A stretch of DNA of 64,000 nucleotides, from positions 5,146,001 through 5,210,000 of the forward strand of contig NZ_JACHDS010000001.1 in NCBI RefSeq assembly GCF_014201195.1, read 5' to 3'. Positions 18,416 to 26,429 of this stretch are shown here, in pieces (within the stretch, counting starts at the first letter, position 1; each line of letters opens with the position of its first letter). A program made the translations under genes and the position numbers. The notes beneath the pieces were generated by a model. The model did not search any database and was not told where the DNA came from. It was given only the letters and a program-made list of their open reading frames with translations. This stretch comes from Nocardiopsis mwathae (GTDB lineage Bacteria > Actinomycetota > Actinomycetes > Streptosporangiales > Streptosporangiaceae).

Positions 18416-18912
18416 ACGCGGGGGAACGGGCCATGGGGCGGGCGGAGATCGACGCCGCGCTGCGACTCGCGCTGGCCGAGAGCGATCTCACCTCGGGCAG
18501 CGAGGACGTGCCGGTCGGGGCCGTGGTGCTGGATCCCGAGGGCGTCCTCATCGGTTCGGGCCACAACGAGCGCGAGGCCGTCGGGGACCCCACCGCACAC
18601 GCCGAGCTGCTGGCGATCCGCTCCGCCGCCCGGCACCTGGGCGCGTGGCGGCTGACCGGGTGCACGCTCGCCGTCACCCTGGAGCCGTGCACGATGTGCG
18701 CCGGGGCCATCGTGCAGGCGCGCGTCGAGCGCCTCGTCTTCGGCGCCCGTGACGCCAAGGCGGGCGCGGTCGGTTCGCTGTGGGACGTGGTCCGCGACCG
18801 CAGGCTGAACCACCGGCCGGAGGTCATCCCGCCCGACCTCGTGAGCAGTGACATCGCAGAAAGATGCGGTGGGATGCTGACCGAGTTCTTCTCACGGCGT
18901 CGTTTCGGGTAA
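18412..18912 (+). CDS. tadA: tRNA-specific adenosine deaminase TadA
   Basis: 166 residues of the cytidine/deoxycytidylate deaminase fold. Zinc-site motifs are HAELLAIRSA (His plus catalytic Glu) and EPCTMCAGAI (two Cys). GARDAKAGAVGSLWDV is the TadA-specific segment. It deaminates A34 to inosine in tRNA-Arg(ACG). Coupled to the upstream associated-protein gene and followed within 10 bp by tRNA-Ser(CGA). Confidence 0.95.
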   Translation: MNAGERAMGRAEIDAALRLALAESDLTSGSEDVPVGAVVLDPEGVLIGSGHNEREAVGDPTAHAELLAIRSAARHLGAWRLTGCTLAVTLEPCTMCAGAIVQARVERLVFGARDAKAGAVGSLWDVVRDRRLNHRPEVIPPDLVSSDIAERCGGMLTEFFSRRRFG

Positions 18913-18922
18913 ACTCACTCGC

Positions 18923-19007
18923 GGTGGATTCGCCTAGTGGCCGATGGCGCCCGCCTCGAAAGCGGGTAAGGGGCAACCCTTCGAGGGTTCAAATCCCTCA
19001 TCCACCG
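18923..19007 (+). tRNA. tRNA-Ser (anticodon CGA)
   Basis: 85-nt type II tRNA: acceptor GGTGGAT pairs with ATCCACC at 19000-19006. Anticodon stem CCCGC/GCGGG encloses CTCGAAA, giving anticodon CGA. The long variable arm (AAGGGGCAACCCTT) and GGTTCAAATCC T-loop are seen. CCA is not encoded. It reads UCG codons. Confidence 0.97.
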
Positions 19008-19012
19008 CGTCT

Positions 19013-19046
19013 GGCCGCCCTGGTCCTCCAGGGCGGCCATTTCCTT
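19013..19046 (+). terminator. Terminator after tRNA-Ser(CGA)
   Basis: Perfect 11-bp stem GGCCGCCCTGG/CCAGGGCGGCC with a TCCT loop, followed by ATTTCCTT. Confidence 0.9.
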
Positions 19047-19177
19047 ATGCTCGGGCGGTCGCGCCCGGGTTCCGGCTCCCGCCCCCCGACCGGGATCCGC
19101 GCGGCGGCCTGCTCTGGGACCGTCAGGACCGATGCGACGTCGCCACCCGCAGGTGGGTCGGCACCGGAAGGATTCGC

Positions 19178-20083
19178 ATGAGCGCAGGGTCTCCGCCGCC
19201 CGGGCCGCCCCGGCCTCCGTCCGGACCGCAGGGGCCGTACCAGGGCCCTCCGGGCTGGTACGGCCCGCACCTGCCGGGCGGGCCCGGGGGCCCCAACGGG
19301 GGCTGGGGCGGCCCCGGGATGGGCGGGGACTACCCGCCGCCCCCGAAGCGGACCGGCCTGTGGATCGCGCTCGGTGCCGGCGCGGTGCTCGTGGTGCTCA
19401 CGGTCGTCGGCCTGGTCCTCGCCGTGGGGCTGCCCGGCTACGACGACGCGTCCGAGACGGACGGCTCCCGTCCGACCGGCGGCGCCCACGGCGACGGCCG
19501 GGACGGGACTCCGGAGCCGGACGGGGATCCGGCCCGCTACACCGGCCCGGACCGGCCGACGAAGGTGGAGATCGGCGCCGGCCCCTACGAGCTCCCCGAC
19601 GACCCCTGCGCCGCCTTTTCCCCCGAGACCCTGGTGGGCCTGGGGATCGACGGGGAGAAGGGGGAGCCGACCCTGACCGACTCCACGATCGCGAGCTGTA
19701 CCTGGTACCACCTGGCCGGCGACGGGTCGTTCCACAATGTCCAGGTCGACTACACCGTGCCGCCGGATGACCCGACGTCGGTGGCCGATGCCGAGCAGAT
19801 GTACGACTTCCACGCGGAGAAGGGCGTCGGCATCCTCGGCGACCGGGTCGAGGAGGAGAAGTCCGACGTCGGCGACGAGAGCGTGGTCGTCCTCACCAGG
19901 ATGAAGGACGACGGCCACCACGAAGCGACGGCGCTGGTCCGCAAGGACAACATCATGGTCGAGGTGAGCCGCGGCATCCGCCCGGACCCCTCGGACACCT
20001 CCGGCGACCCCACCATCGAGTGGGCCGATGCCCAGAAGCTGATGCCCGAACTGGCCCGCCAGGCGCTGAACAACGTGGGTTGA
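19178..20083 (+). CDS. Proline-rich single-pass membrane protein with DUF3558-like extracellular domain (paralogue A)
   Basis: 301 residues from ATG 19178 behind GGAAGG. Residues ~1-65 are Pro/Gly-rich and cytoplasmic, then PKRTGLWIALGAGAVLVVL starts one membrane helix. The outer domain has paired cysteines in the pattern CAAFSPETL...SCTWYHLA and a conserved end (LMPELARQALNNVG). The layout resembles DUF3558-type sensor/lipoprotein-like domains. Two further copies lie at 27443-28468 and 28676-29677, and this one is the most diverged. Function is unknown; the position downstream of tRNA-Ser and convergent with the ABC permease may be incidental. Confidence 0.82.
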   Translation: MSAGSPPPGPPRPPSGPQGPYQGPPGWYGPHLPGGPGGPNGGWGGPGMGGDYPPPPKRTGLWIALGAGAVLVVLTVVGLVLAVGLPGYDDASETDGSRPTGGAHGDGRDGTPEPDGDPARYTGPDRPTKVEIGAGPYELPDDPCAAFSPETLVGLGIDGEKGEPTLTDSTIASCTWYHLAGDGSFHNVQVDYTVPPDDPTSVADAEQMYDFHAEKGVGILGDRVEEEKSDVGDESVVVLTRMKDDGHHEATALVRKDNIMVEVSRGIRPDPSDTSGDPTIEWADAQKLMPELARQALNNVG

Positions 20084-20151
20084 CCGGCGCAGGGCCCCGG
20101 CGCCACCGTGCCGGAGCCCTGAGCAGCCCTGCCGCGGCGCGGGCCCGTGCG

Positions 20152-22716
20152 TCACCCCTCCGCGACGGCTTCCAGCGGGCTCAGCGCGGCTGCCCGGCGC
20201 GCCGGGAGGGTGGCCGCGACCCCGCCGATCGCAAGCGACCCCAGGCACACGAGGAGCAGGGTTCCCCAGGGCACCACCAGCCGGTACTGCTCGATCGCGC
20301 CGTTGGCCAGCGAGCCGACCGCCCAGGCGCCGAACAGTCCGCCCGCCAGGCCGAGGAGCGTTCCGAACGCGGCGACCGTCACCGCCTCCAGGCGGATCAT
20401 CCGCCGGATGCCGGCGCGGTCCATGCCGATGGCGCGCAGCACCCCGATCTCGCGGGTGCGCTCCGCGACCGAGATGGCCATGGTGTTCACGATGCCGAGC
20501 ACGGCGATCACGGCGCCGATGGCCAGCAGCCCGTAGAACAGCGTCAGCAGGCTGCTCACGGCACCGCCGGCCTCCCGGATGAGTGCGCCGCGGTCCGCCA
20601 CCTTGAGCAGCGGATTGCGGTCCACGGCGGCGCGCAGCTGCGCCTCGGTGGCCTGCGAGGTCACGCCGCCGTTCGTGCGGACGAGGATCCGCTGCACGGA
20701 TCCGGGCCGGAAGCTGCTCTCCTGCACCTCGCCGAGGGCACCCAGCGCGTCCCCGGCGGTGGGGTTGTCCCGGTAGACGCCCACGACGGTGTAGGGGGTG
20801 AAGTCCTCACCCGGCCCCATGCGGGCGTTGAGCTCATCGCCGGCGCTCACCCCGTGTTCCCGGGCGATGGTGCTGGAGACGGCGATCCGGCCCGGACCGA
20901 GGTCGTCGAGGGAGCCACTGGTGAAGTCCAGTTTCATGGTGTCGTCCACGGTGCCGGGGTCGACGCCGGAGATCTGCCGGACGTCGCCGCCGACGAACAG
21001 GGTGGAGTCCGTGACGGCGGTCGCGGTCCGCACCGCGGCAGTGTCGGCCACCCGTTCGACGGCGTCCGGGTCGATGCCGGTCGTCGGAGTGCGGGTGCTG
21101 ATCACGTAGTCGGCGCCGAGGCCGGCCGCGGCCTGGTGGTCGAGGGCCTGCTCGGTGGAGTTCCCGATCACGGCGAGCCCGGCGACCAGCGCTGTGCTGA
21201 TCATCAGGGTGGCTGCGGTGGCCGCGGTGCGCCGCGGGTCGCGCAGCGCGTTGTCCCGGGCGAGGCGGCCGCTGATCCCGAAGCGGCCGGTCAGCCGTCC
21301 GGACATCCGGATCACGGGGGCGGCGAGCAGTGGCGCCAGCACGATCATGGCGGCGCCCACGGCGGCGCAGCCGAGCATCGCGGTCTGCAGGTTCTCCACT
21401 GACGCGTCCTCCGCCCCGGCGAGCGACACCAGCAGACCGGCGCCAGGGACGAGGAGACCCAGTCCCGCCGCGCAGCGGATCCAGGGACGGGTGGCGGTGG
21501 ACTGCCGGTCGGCCGAGCGCATCGCCTCGACGGGTGCGACCTTCGCCGCCCTGCGGGACGGCAGCCACGCGGCGAGCACGGTGACACCCACGCCCACGCC
21601 GAGCGCCGCCGCGATGGGGCGCGGGCCGATCACCAGGGGGCCGCGGGGCAGGGTCTCCCCCGTCATGCTCAGGATGTCCGGCAGCACCCGGGCGATGCCG
21701 AGCCCGAGCAGGAAGCCGAGGGCCGATGCGGCGAGGCCGAGCAGGACGGCCTCCAGGAGGACGGAGCCGACCACCTGGCGGCGCGAGGCGCCGATCGCCC
21801 GCAGCAGCGCGATCTCGCGGTTGCGCCGGTTCACGAGCATGGTGAACGTGTTGACGACGAGGAACGAGCCGATGAACAGCGAGACCCCGGCGAAGATCAT
21901 CGGCAGCTTGGCGTAGCCCCGGGTCAGGGTGTCGACAAGGATGGCCTGCTGGTCGGCCTGGGCGGTGCCGGTCACCGCCTCGGCCCGGTCGGACGGGAGC
22001 ACCGCGGTGACCCGGTCGGCGAGCTCGGCCTCGCCGGTGCCGGGCTCGGCGGACAGGTCGATCCCGGTGTAGGCGCCCGGGGACGCGAACAACTCCTGGG
22101 CGGTGGCCGTGTCGAACAGGGTGAGGGTGCCGCCGGCGGTCACCCGGGTATCGTCGGTGGTGACGATCCCGACGAGCCGCTTGGCCATCACCGGGCCGTC
22201 GGTGGCCAGCGTGACCGTGTCGCCGATGCCGAAACCGCCGGCCTCGGCGGTACCGGTGTCCACGGCGAGTTCACCGCCGTTGTGCGGGGCGCGGCCCTCG
22301 ACCAGCGGATAGCGGGTGTCCTCGCCGTTCTTCCCCGGCACGTAGGCGGCGGCCGGGTTCGCCCAGGCTTTATCGGCCCGGAGCGGGGCACCGTCGGCCG
22401 CGTTCAGCACGGCCGAGCCGTCGACCGCGGGACGCACCTCGGCGACGCCGGGCACGTCGGCGAGTTCCGCTGCCAGGGCGTCGTCGAGCACGGGGGCGGG
22501 CCGGTCTCCGGCGGACCCCGGTGGTGGGTCCTTCGGGATCACGGTGACCGCGGTGTCCGCGAAGTTCTTCGACGCGGCTGCGCGGTAGGCGGCGGAGGAG
22601 GAGTCGGCGAAGACGAGGGTGCCGGAGACGAACGCGACACCCAGGCAGACCGCGAGGACGGTCATGGCCAGACGGGCTTTGTGCGCGAAGACGTTGCGCA
22701 GGGCTGTTCTCAGCAT
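20152..22716 (-). CDS. ABC transporter permease (FtsX/MacB type, two-domain)
   Basis: About 854 residues from ATG 22716 (LRTALRNVFAHKARLAMTV, the usual N-terminus); a longer start at 22797 lies inside the palindrome and is unlikely. The first membrane helix is at ~20-40, then a large extracytoplasmic MacB_PCD domain and three helices with the FtsX signature NRRNREIALLRAIGASRRQV; the second half repeats this with ISVAERTREIGVLRAIGMDR. Such permeases act mechanically with a cytoplasmic ATPase to export lipids or peptides or to remodel the envelope. The ATPase gene is 159 bp upstream, and a histidine kinase and response regulator precede it beyond the insertion element. Confidence 0.92.
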   Translation of the reverse strand: MLRTALRNVFAHKARLAMTVLAVCLGVAFVSGTLVFADSSSAAYRAAASKNFADTAVTVIPKDPPPGSAGDRPAPVLDDALAAELADVPGVAEVRPAVDGSAVLNAADGAPLRADKAWANPAAAYVPGKNGEDTRYPLVEGRAPHNGGELAVDTGTAEAGGFGIGDTVTLATDGPVMAKRLVGIVTTDDTRVTAGGTLTLFDTATAQELFASPGAYTGIDLSAEPGTGEAELADRVTAVLPSDRAEAVTGTAQADQQAILVDTLTRGYAKLPMIFAGVSLFIGSFLVVNTFTMLVNRRNREIALLRAIGASRRQVVGSVLLEAVLLGLAASALGFLLGLGIARVLPDILSMTGETLPRGPLVIGPRPIAAALGVGVGVTVLAAWLPSRRAAKVAPVEAMRSADRQSTATRPWIRCAAGLGLLVPGAGLLVSLAGAEDASVENLQTAMLGCAAVGAAMIVLAPLLAAPVIRMSGRLTGRFGISGRLARDNALRDPRRTAATAATLMISTALVAGLAVIGNSTEQALDHQAAAGLGADYVISTRTPTTGIDPDAVERVADTAAVRTATAVTDSTLFVGGDVRQISGVDPGTVDDTMKLDFTSGSLDDLGPGRIAVSSTIAREHGVSAGDELNARMGPGEDFTPYTVVGVYRDNPTAGDALGALGEVQESSFRPGSVQRILVRTNGGVTSQATEAQLRAAVDRNPLLKVADRGALIREAGGAVSSLLTLFYGLLAIGAVIAVLGIVNTMAISVAERTREIGVLRAIGMDRAGIRRMIRLEAVTVAAFGTLLGLAGGLFGAWAVGSLANGAIEQYRLVVPWGTLLLVCLGSLAIGGVAATLPARRAAALSPLEAVAEG

Positions 22717-22776
22717 GATGGGCTTTCGCAAGACGTGGCGGAACAGGGACGTGCGGCCTGGGGCGCCGAACCGTCC

Positions 22777-22848
22777 GTTGATCTCGGCGAAGTGCACCGA
22801 ATGATCGGCGGTGGTTTCTTGTGTTCAGTGCACTTCGCCGAGATCAAC
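22777..22848. repeat. Long palindromic intergenic repeat (21-bp perfect arms)
   Basis: GTTGATCTCGGCGAAGTGCA plus C at 22777-22797 is repeated exactly inverted at 22828-22848, with a 30-bp spacer. It lies between the ABC ATPase and permease genes. The distal core GTTGATCTCGG is shared with the palindrome at 63604-63687, so this is probably a dispersed repeat family. In RNA it would form a long hairpin that could reduce read-through into the permease gene. Confidence 0.9.
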
Positions 22849-22875
22849 TTCAGGATCCGGTGGGCGCGGCGCGGG

Positions 22876-23688
22876 TCAGCGGGTGCGTGAGTGGGTGTGG
22901 AGTGCGGGGGGCTGGGGGTTTCCCTCGGACAGGCGCCGCATCAGGTCCGGGACCCGGTCCGGGGTGGGGTGGGCCACCTCGTCGACCAGGCGGCCGTCGG
23001 CGAGGAAGACCACCCGGTCGGCGTAGCCTGCGGCGACGGGGTCGTGGGTGACCATGACCACGGTCTGGCCGAGTTCGCGCACCGAGTCGCGCAGGAAGCC
23101 GAGGACCTCGGCCCCGGAGCGGGAGTCCAGGTTGCCGGTGGGTTCGTCGCCGAAGACGATCGCGGGCCGGGAGGCCAGGGCGCGGGCGACGGCGACGCGC
23201 TGCTGCTGCCCGCCGGACAGCTGTGCGGGCCGGTGGTCGAGGCGGTCGGCGAGGCCGACCATGGCGACCACGCGGTCCAGCCAGTCCCGGTCCGGGCGGC
23301 GTCCGGCGATGGTCAGCGGCAGCGTGATGTTCTCCAGCGCGGTCAGCGTCGGCAGCAGGTTGAACGCCTGGAAGATGAACCCGATCCGGTCGCGCCGCAG
23401 CGCCGTGAGCTTCCGGTCGTCGAGCGTGCTCAGTTCGGTCGTGCCGACCCGCACGGAGCCGGAACTGGGCGAGTCCAACCCGGCGGCGCAGTGCATCAGG
23501 GTGGATTTGCCGGAGCCTGAGGGGCCCATGATCGCGGTGAACTCGCCCTCCCGGAAGGCGATGCCGACCCGGTCCAGGGCGACGACGCGGTTGTCGCCAC
23601 TGCCGTAGACCTTCGACAGGTCGGTGGTGGCGGCCGCGATCCTGTCCATGGGGTGCGGTGTGTGCGGGGCACGGGGCTCGGTGGTCAC
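22876..23688 (-). CDS. ABC transporter ATP-binding protein (MacB/LolD type), separated from its RBS by an IS
   Basis: 270 residues from GTG 23688. Walker A GPSGSGKST (~56-64), Q-loop FIFQAFNLLP, signature LSGGQQQRVAVARALA, Walker B AIVFGDEPTG and switch VVMVTHD are all intact. It powers the FtsX-type permease downstream. The IS3-family element at 23691-24983 sits directly upstream; removing it and one CAG copy restores GAGGAG seven bases before this GTG, so the native RBS (now 24992-24997) has been split from the coding region. The frame stays open into the IS up to 23901, so a fused N-terminus or an internal ATG (MDRIAAATTDLSK) might be used now. Confidence 0.93.
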   Translation of the reverse strand: MTTEPRAPHTPHPMDRIAAATTDLSKVYGSGDNRVVALDRVGIAFREGEFTAIMGPSGSGKSTLMHCAAGLDSPSSGSVRVGTTELSTLDDRKLTALRRDRIGFIFQAFNLLPTLTALENITLPLTIAGRRPDRDWLDRVVAMVGLADRLDHRPAQLSGGQQQRVAVARALASRPAIVFGDEPTGNLDSRSGAEVLGFLRDSVRELGQTVVMVTHDPVAAGYADRVVFLADGRLVDEVAHPTPDRVPDLMRRLSEGNPQPPALHTHSRTR

Positions 23689-23690
23689 AG
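23688..23690. repeat. Target-site duplication (left copy), CAG
   Basis: CAG immediately outside the left terminal repeat; its partner is at 24984-24986. A 3-bp duplication fits the IS3 family. The left copy overlaps the GTG start of the ABC ATPase gene. Confidence 0.8.
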
Positions 23691-23718
23691 TGAGGTGCCC
23701 CGAGGTTTCCGGACAGGG
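23691..23718 (+). repeat. IS left terminal inverted repeat
   Basis: Starts TGAGGTGCCCCGAGGTTTCC and ends GGACAGGG. The inner ten bases CCGGACAGGG are identical to the right end. Confidence 0.85.
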
Positions 23719-23757
23719 ACCCAATAAGATGGTCCCGTAAGGAAACGAGGGGAAGAA

Positions 23758-24045
23758 TTGAGCAGGGCAAGCAAGTACTCGCCGGAGTTCCGCGAGGAAG
23801 CAGTACGAATCGCGATCGAGTCCGGGCGTCCGATCGCGCATGTCGCCAAGGAACTCGGTGTCAACTCCGAAACCCTGCGCACGTGGGTCAAACGCCATCA
23901 AGAGAGCCGCGCCCCCGAAGAACCCGGACTCGACCTGAGCGAGCGCGCCCGCCTCCGGGAACTCGAACGGATCAACCGCGAACAGGCCAAAGAAATCGAG
24001 TTTCTAAAAAAAGCGGCCGCGTACTTCGCGAAGGATCGTCCGTAA
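23758..24045 (+). CDS. IS3-family transposase OrfA (HTH protein)
   Basis: 95 residues from TTG 23758 behind AGGGGAAGAA spacing. HTH_Tnp_1 fold with YSPEFREEAVRIAIESGR and VAKELGVNSETLRTWVKRH, then a leucine-zipper-like helix (LRELERINREQAKEIEFLKK). It binds the terminal repeats. Near its end the run of seven A (24006-24012) sits in frame as CTA AAA AAA, suited to -1 slippage into OrfB to make OrfAB. Confidence 0.93.
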   Translation: MSRASKYSPEFREEAVRIAIESGRPIAHVAKELGVNSETLRTWVKRHQESRAPEEPGLDLSERARLRELERINREQAKEIEFLKKAAAYFAKDRP

Positions 24046-24071
24046 GCGACAAATACGAGTTCATCGAGACC

Positions 24072-24941
24072 ATGCGTTTCGATGACACCGCGAAGTACGC
24101 CTTCACCGTCGACTTCATGTGCTCCCGCCTCGACGTGTCCCGATCGGGGTACTACGAATGGCGAGCCCGACCGGAATCAGCAACCCATCAGCGGCGAGAA
24201 CACCTGAAACTCCTCATCGAAAAGGCCTTCGACGACTCCGAGGGAACCTACGGCCACCGGCGGGTGCATGCCCAGCTCCAGCGCTGGGATGTGCAGGCCG
24301 GCCCCGAGCTGGTGCGCCTGCTCATGCGACAGATGGGCCTGGAGCCCTGCCAACCGCGCCCTGCCCGCGGGTGCCTGACCGACCCCGACGGCACCGCCGA
24401 CATCCCCGACCTGGTCCAGCGCGACTTCACCGCCCCGGCGCCCGGTATGAAACTCGTCGGTGATGTCACTTACATTCCTACGTGGGAAGGGTGGCTGTAC
24501 CTGGCGACCGTGATCGACTGCTGCACCAAGGAAGTCATCGGATACGCGATGGGCGACCACTACCGCACCCCGCTCATCATCCAAGCGCTGAAGAACGCTC
24601 AGCGAAACGGAAAGGTATCCGCAGGCGCAATCTTCCACTCTGATCGTGGCAGCAACTACACTTCACGGGGTTTCGGCGAATTCCTCGCCGAACACGGATT
24701 CCAGCGCTCGGTCGGCCGAACCGGGATCTGCTACGACAATGCCCTGGCCGAGTCGTTCTTCGGTGCGCTGAAGAACGAGCGGGTGAACCGCATGGTGTAT
24801 CCCACTCGTGAAGGCGCCCGGCGCGACATCACTTGCTATATCGAGCACTGGTACAATCATAGGCGCCTGCACTCCGCACTGGGATACAACACGCCCGCGG
24901 AGGTATACGCAGCCCATCAGGAGATGCGATTGGCCGCGTGA
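24072..24941 (+). CDS. IS3-family transposase OrfB (DDE catalytic domain)
   Basis: The frame is entered at 24012 by -1 frameshift from OrfA; ATG 24072 is the first independent start. The HTH_21 region SGYYEWRARPES is followed by the rve integrase core with catalytic residues in GDVTYIPTWEG (D), FHSDRGSNYTS (D) and NALAESFFGALKNE (E), ending in HWYNHRRLHSALGYNTPAEV. No stop or deletion is visible, so the OrfAB transposase should be complete. Confidence 0.94.
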   Translation: MRFDDTAKYAFTVDFMCSRLDVSRSGYYEWRARPESATHQRREHLKLLIEKAFDDSEGTYGHRRVHAQLQRWDVQAGPELVRLLMRQMGLEPCQPRPARGCLTDPDGTADIPDLVQRDFTAPAPGMKLVGDVTYIPTWEGWLYLATVIDCCTKEVIGYAMGDHYRTPLIIQALKNAQRNGKVSAGAIFHSDRGSNYTSRGFGEFLAEHGFQRSVGRTGICYDNALAESFFGALKNERVNRMVYPTREGARRDITCYIEHWYNHRRLHSALGYNTPAEVYAAHQEMRLAA

Positions 24942-24955
24942 AATAGCCGGTTCAA

Positions 24956-24983
24956 CCCTGTCCGGCAACAGCGGGACCCCTCA
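24956..24983 (-). repeat. IS right terminal inverted repeat
   Basis: Reads CCCTGTCCGGCAACAGCGGG then ACCCCTCA on the plus strand, the inverted partner of 23691-23718. CAG at 24984-24986 is the right target duplication. Confidence 0.85.
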
Positions 24984-24986
24984 CAG

Positions 24987-25137
24987 GGACACTCCTCTTC
25001 GGTGCGCAACGGTGCACTTCGAAGGGTGTCCGGGGGACGTATCGGGGCCCGTGCCGCCGTGTATCGGCGTCCGCGCCGCTTCGTATCGGTTCTGTAGGGG
25101 CGCGGGCCGGGCGGTTCCCGGGAGAAAAGGGCCGGGG
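24987..25137 (-). promoter_or_regulatory. Operator/promoter region of the ABC genes with three GTATCGG repeats at 22-bp intervals
   Basis: GTATCGG occurs at 25039-25045, 25061-25067 and 25083-25089, exactly 22 bp (two helical turns) apart. Between them GTGCCGC (25051) and GCGCCGC (25073) recur at the same interval. OmpR-family regulators bind tandem direct repeats with an ~11-bp period, so this is a strong candidate site for the adjacent response regulator. The stranded GAGGAG ribosome binding site of the ABC ATPase gene is at 24992-24997. The IS lies between it and the coding region. Confidence 0.7.
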
Positions 25138-26424
25138 TCAGTCCGGCAGGCGCAGGGTGGCGACGGCGCCGCCGTCCGGGGCGTTGCCGAAGTGCAGCTC
25201 GGCGCCGAGGAGCCGGGCCTGGCCCAGGGCGATGGTCAGGCCCAGTCCGTGGCCGGAGCCGCGTTCCGCCGCGCCGGTGTGGAAGCGCTGGGGGCCGTGG
25301 CGCAGCAGGTCCGCGGGGAAGCCGGGGCCGTGGTCGCGCACGATGACCGTGTGCCCCTCGACGGTGACCTCGACCGGCGGGCTCCCGTGCCGGTGGGCGT
25401 TGACGACGAGGTTGCCGACGATCCGCTCCAGGCGGCGCGGGTCGGTCTCGACGGTGTGGGCGGCCTCGTCGACCGGAGCGTCGCGCGGCTCGTCGCACGG
25501 CGCGCCGGTGACGGTGACCGCGGTGTCGAGGCCGGTGCGGGCCGCGGCCTCGGTGACGACGGCGCCGAGCGGGACGGGGACGCGGACCGGCTGCTCGACT
25601 CCGGCGTCGAGCCGGGAGATCTCCAGCAGGTCTTCGACCAGGCCGCGCAGATCGCGGACTCGGGCCCGGAGCAGGTCCTCGGTCTCACCGGGCGGCAGCA
25701 GGTCGGCGGCGGCGAGCAGGCCGCCGACGGGCGTGCGCAGTTCGTGCGCCACGTCCGCGGTGAAGCGCCGCTCGGTGTGCAGGCGACGGGCGAGGCTGTC
25801 GGCCATCAGGTCGACGGTGGCGGCGATGTCGGCAACCTCGTCGCGGCCCCTGGTGGGCCCGGTCCGTGTGTCGAGGTCTCCGGCGGAGATCCGGGTCGCG
25901 GTCTCGGAGACCCTGCGCAGTCGGCGGGCGAGGAGCCCGGCGCCGTAGACCGTCAGCGGGGCTGCTGCCGCGAGCGCGGCCAGCGAGGCCACGGCCATGC
26001 TCATATCGAGCCGCCGCAGCCCGTAGAGCTGCGGGCCCATGTTCACCTGGACGGCGAGCACCGGGCTGCCCGGCCCTTCGGTCCGCTGGGCCGCCCAGAC
26101 GCTCGGCCCCAGATTGCCGTCGACGCGCGGATCGTAGGCCGTATGCCGGTCGCCGTCGGGCGGGTTCCGCAGGTCGGCGGGCAGCTCGGCCGGGTCGAGC
26201 GACGCGCCCTCCGTCAGTGCTCCGGTGCGCCGGTAGACGTCCATGGCCGCGTACACGCTGTTGCTGGCCTGTGCTTCGGCCCGGTTGCGGATGTCGTGTG
26301 CGGTCCACACGTGGACGAGCACGCCCACCGCCGCCACGACCAGGAAGGCAGTGGCCGCGGCCAGTGCGGCGATCTTCCAGCGCAGGGACACGCGGTCCGG
26401 CCGGAGCCGGTGCAGACGGCGCAC
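25138..26424 (-). CDS. Sensor histidine kinase (HAMP-HisKA-HATPase)
   Basis: 428 residues from GTG 26424. Membrane helices at ~15-40 and ~145-170 enclose a ~105-residue extracytoplasmic sensor domain. HAMP follows, then HisKA with RFTADVAHELRTPVGG (phospho-accepting His ~227). ATPase boxes are NLVVNAHRHG (N), VRDHGPGFP (G1) and GSGHGLGLTIALGQ (G2). It would phosphorylate the response regulator, whose gene ends 5 bp upstream. Context suggests envelope or antimicrobial stress sensing, which is inference. Confidence 0.95.
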   Translation of the reverse strand: MRRLHRLRPDRVSLRWKIAALAAATAFLVVAAVGVLVHVWTAHDIRNRAEAQASNSVYAAMDVYRRTGALTEGASLDPAELPADLRNPPDGDRHTAYDPRVDGNLGPSVWAAQRTEGPGSPVLAVQVNMGPQLYGLRRLDMSMAVASLAALAAAAPLTVYGAGLLARRLRRVSETATRISAGDLDTRTGPTRGRDEVADIAATVDLMADSLARRLHTERRFTADVAHELRTPVGGLLAAADLLPPGETEDLLRARVRDLRGLVEDLLEISRLDAGVEQPVRVPVPLGAVVTEAAARTGLDTAVTVTGAPCDEPRDAPVDEAAHTVETDPRRLERIVGNLVVNAHRHGSPPVEVTVEGHTVIVRDHGPGFPADLLRHGPQRFHTGAAERGSGHGLGLTIALGQARLLGAELHFGNAPDGGAVATLRLPD

Positions 26425-26429
26425 CCCTA

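Larger units (their letters stand above)
23691..24983 (+). mobile_element. Intact IS3-family insertion sequence, 1293 bp
   Basis: Bounded by imperfect 28-bp terminal inverted repeats (23691-23718 and 24956-24983, 23 of 28 matching) that start TGAGG and end CCTCA, with a CAG target duplication outside. It encodes OrfA and OrfB in overlapping frames, with an A7 slippery run at 24006-24012 for a -1 frameshift. Both frames and the DDE triad are intact, so it could be active. It interrupts the two-component/ABC operon. Confidence 0.95.

Noticed and set aside
25039-25089. Possible CRISPR-like array because of regular 22-bp spacing
   Set aside because: Repeats are only 7 bp and spacers partly alike; no cas genes. 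Tandem operator sites explain it better. No CRISPR array was seen in the window.
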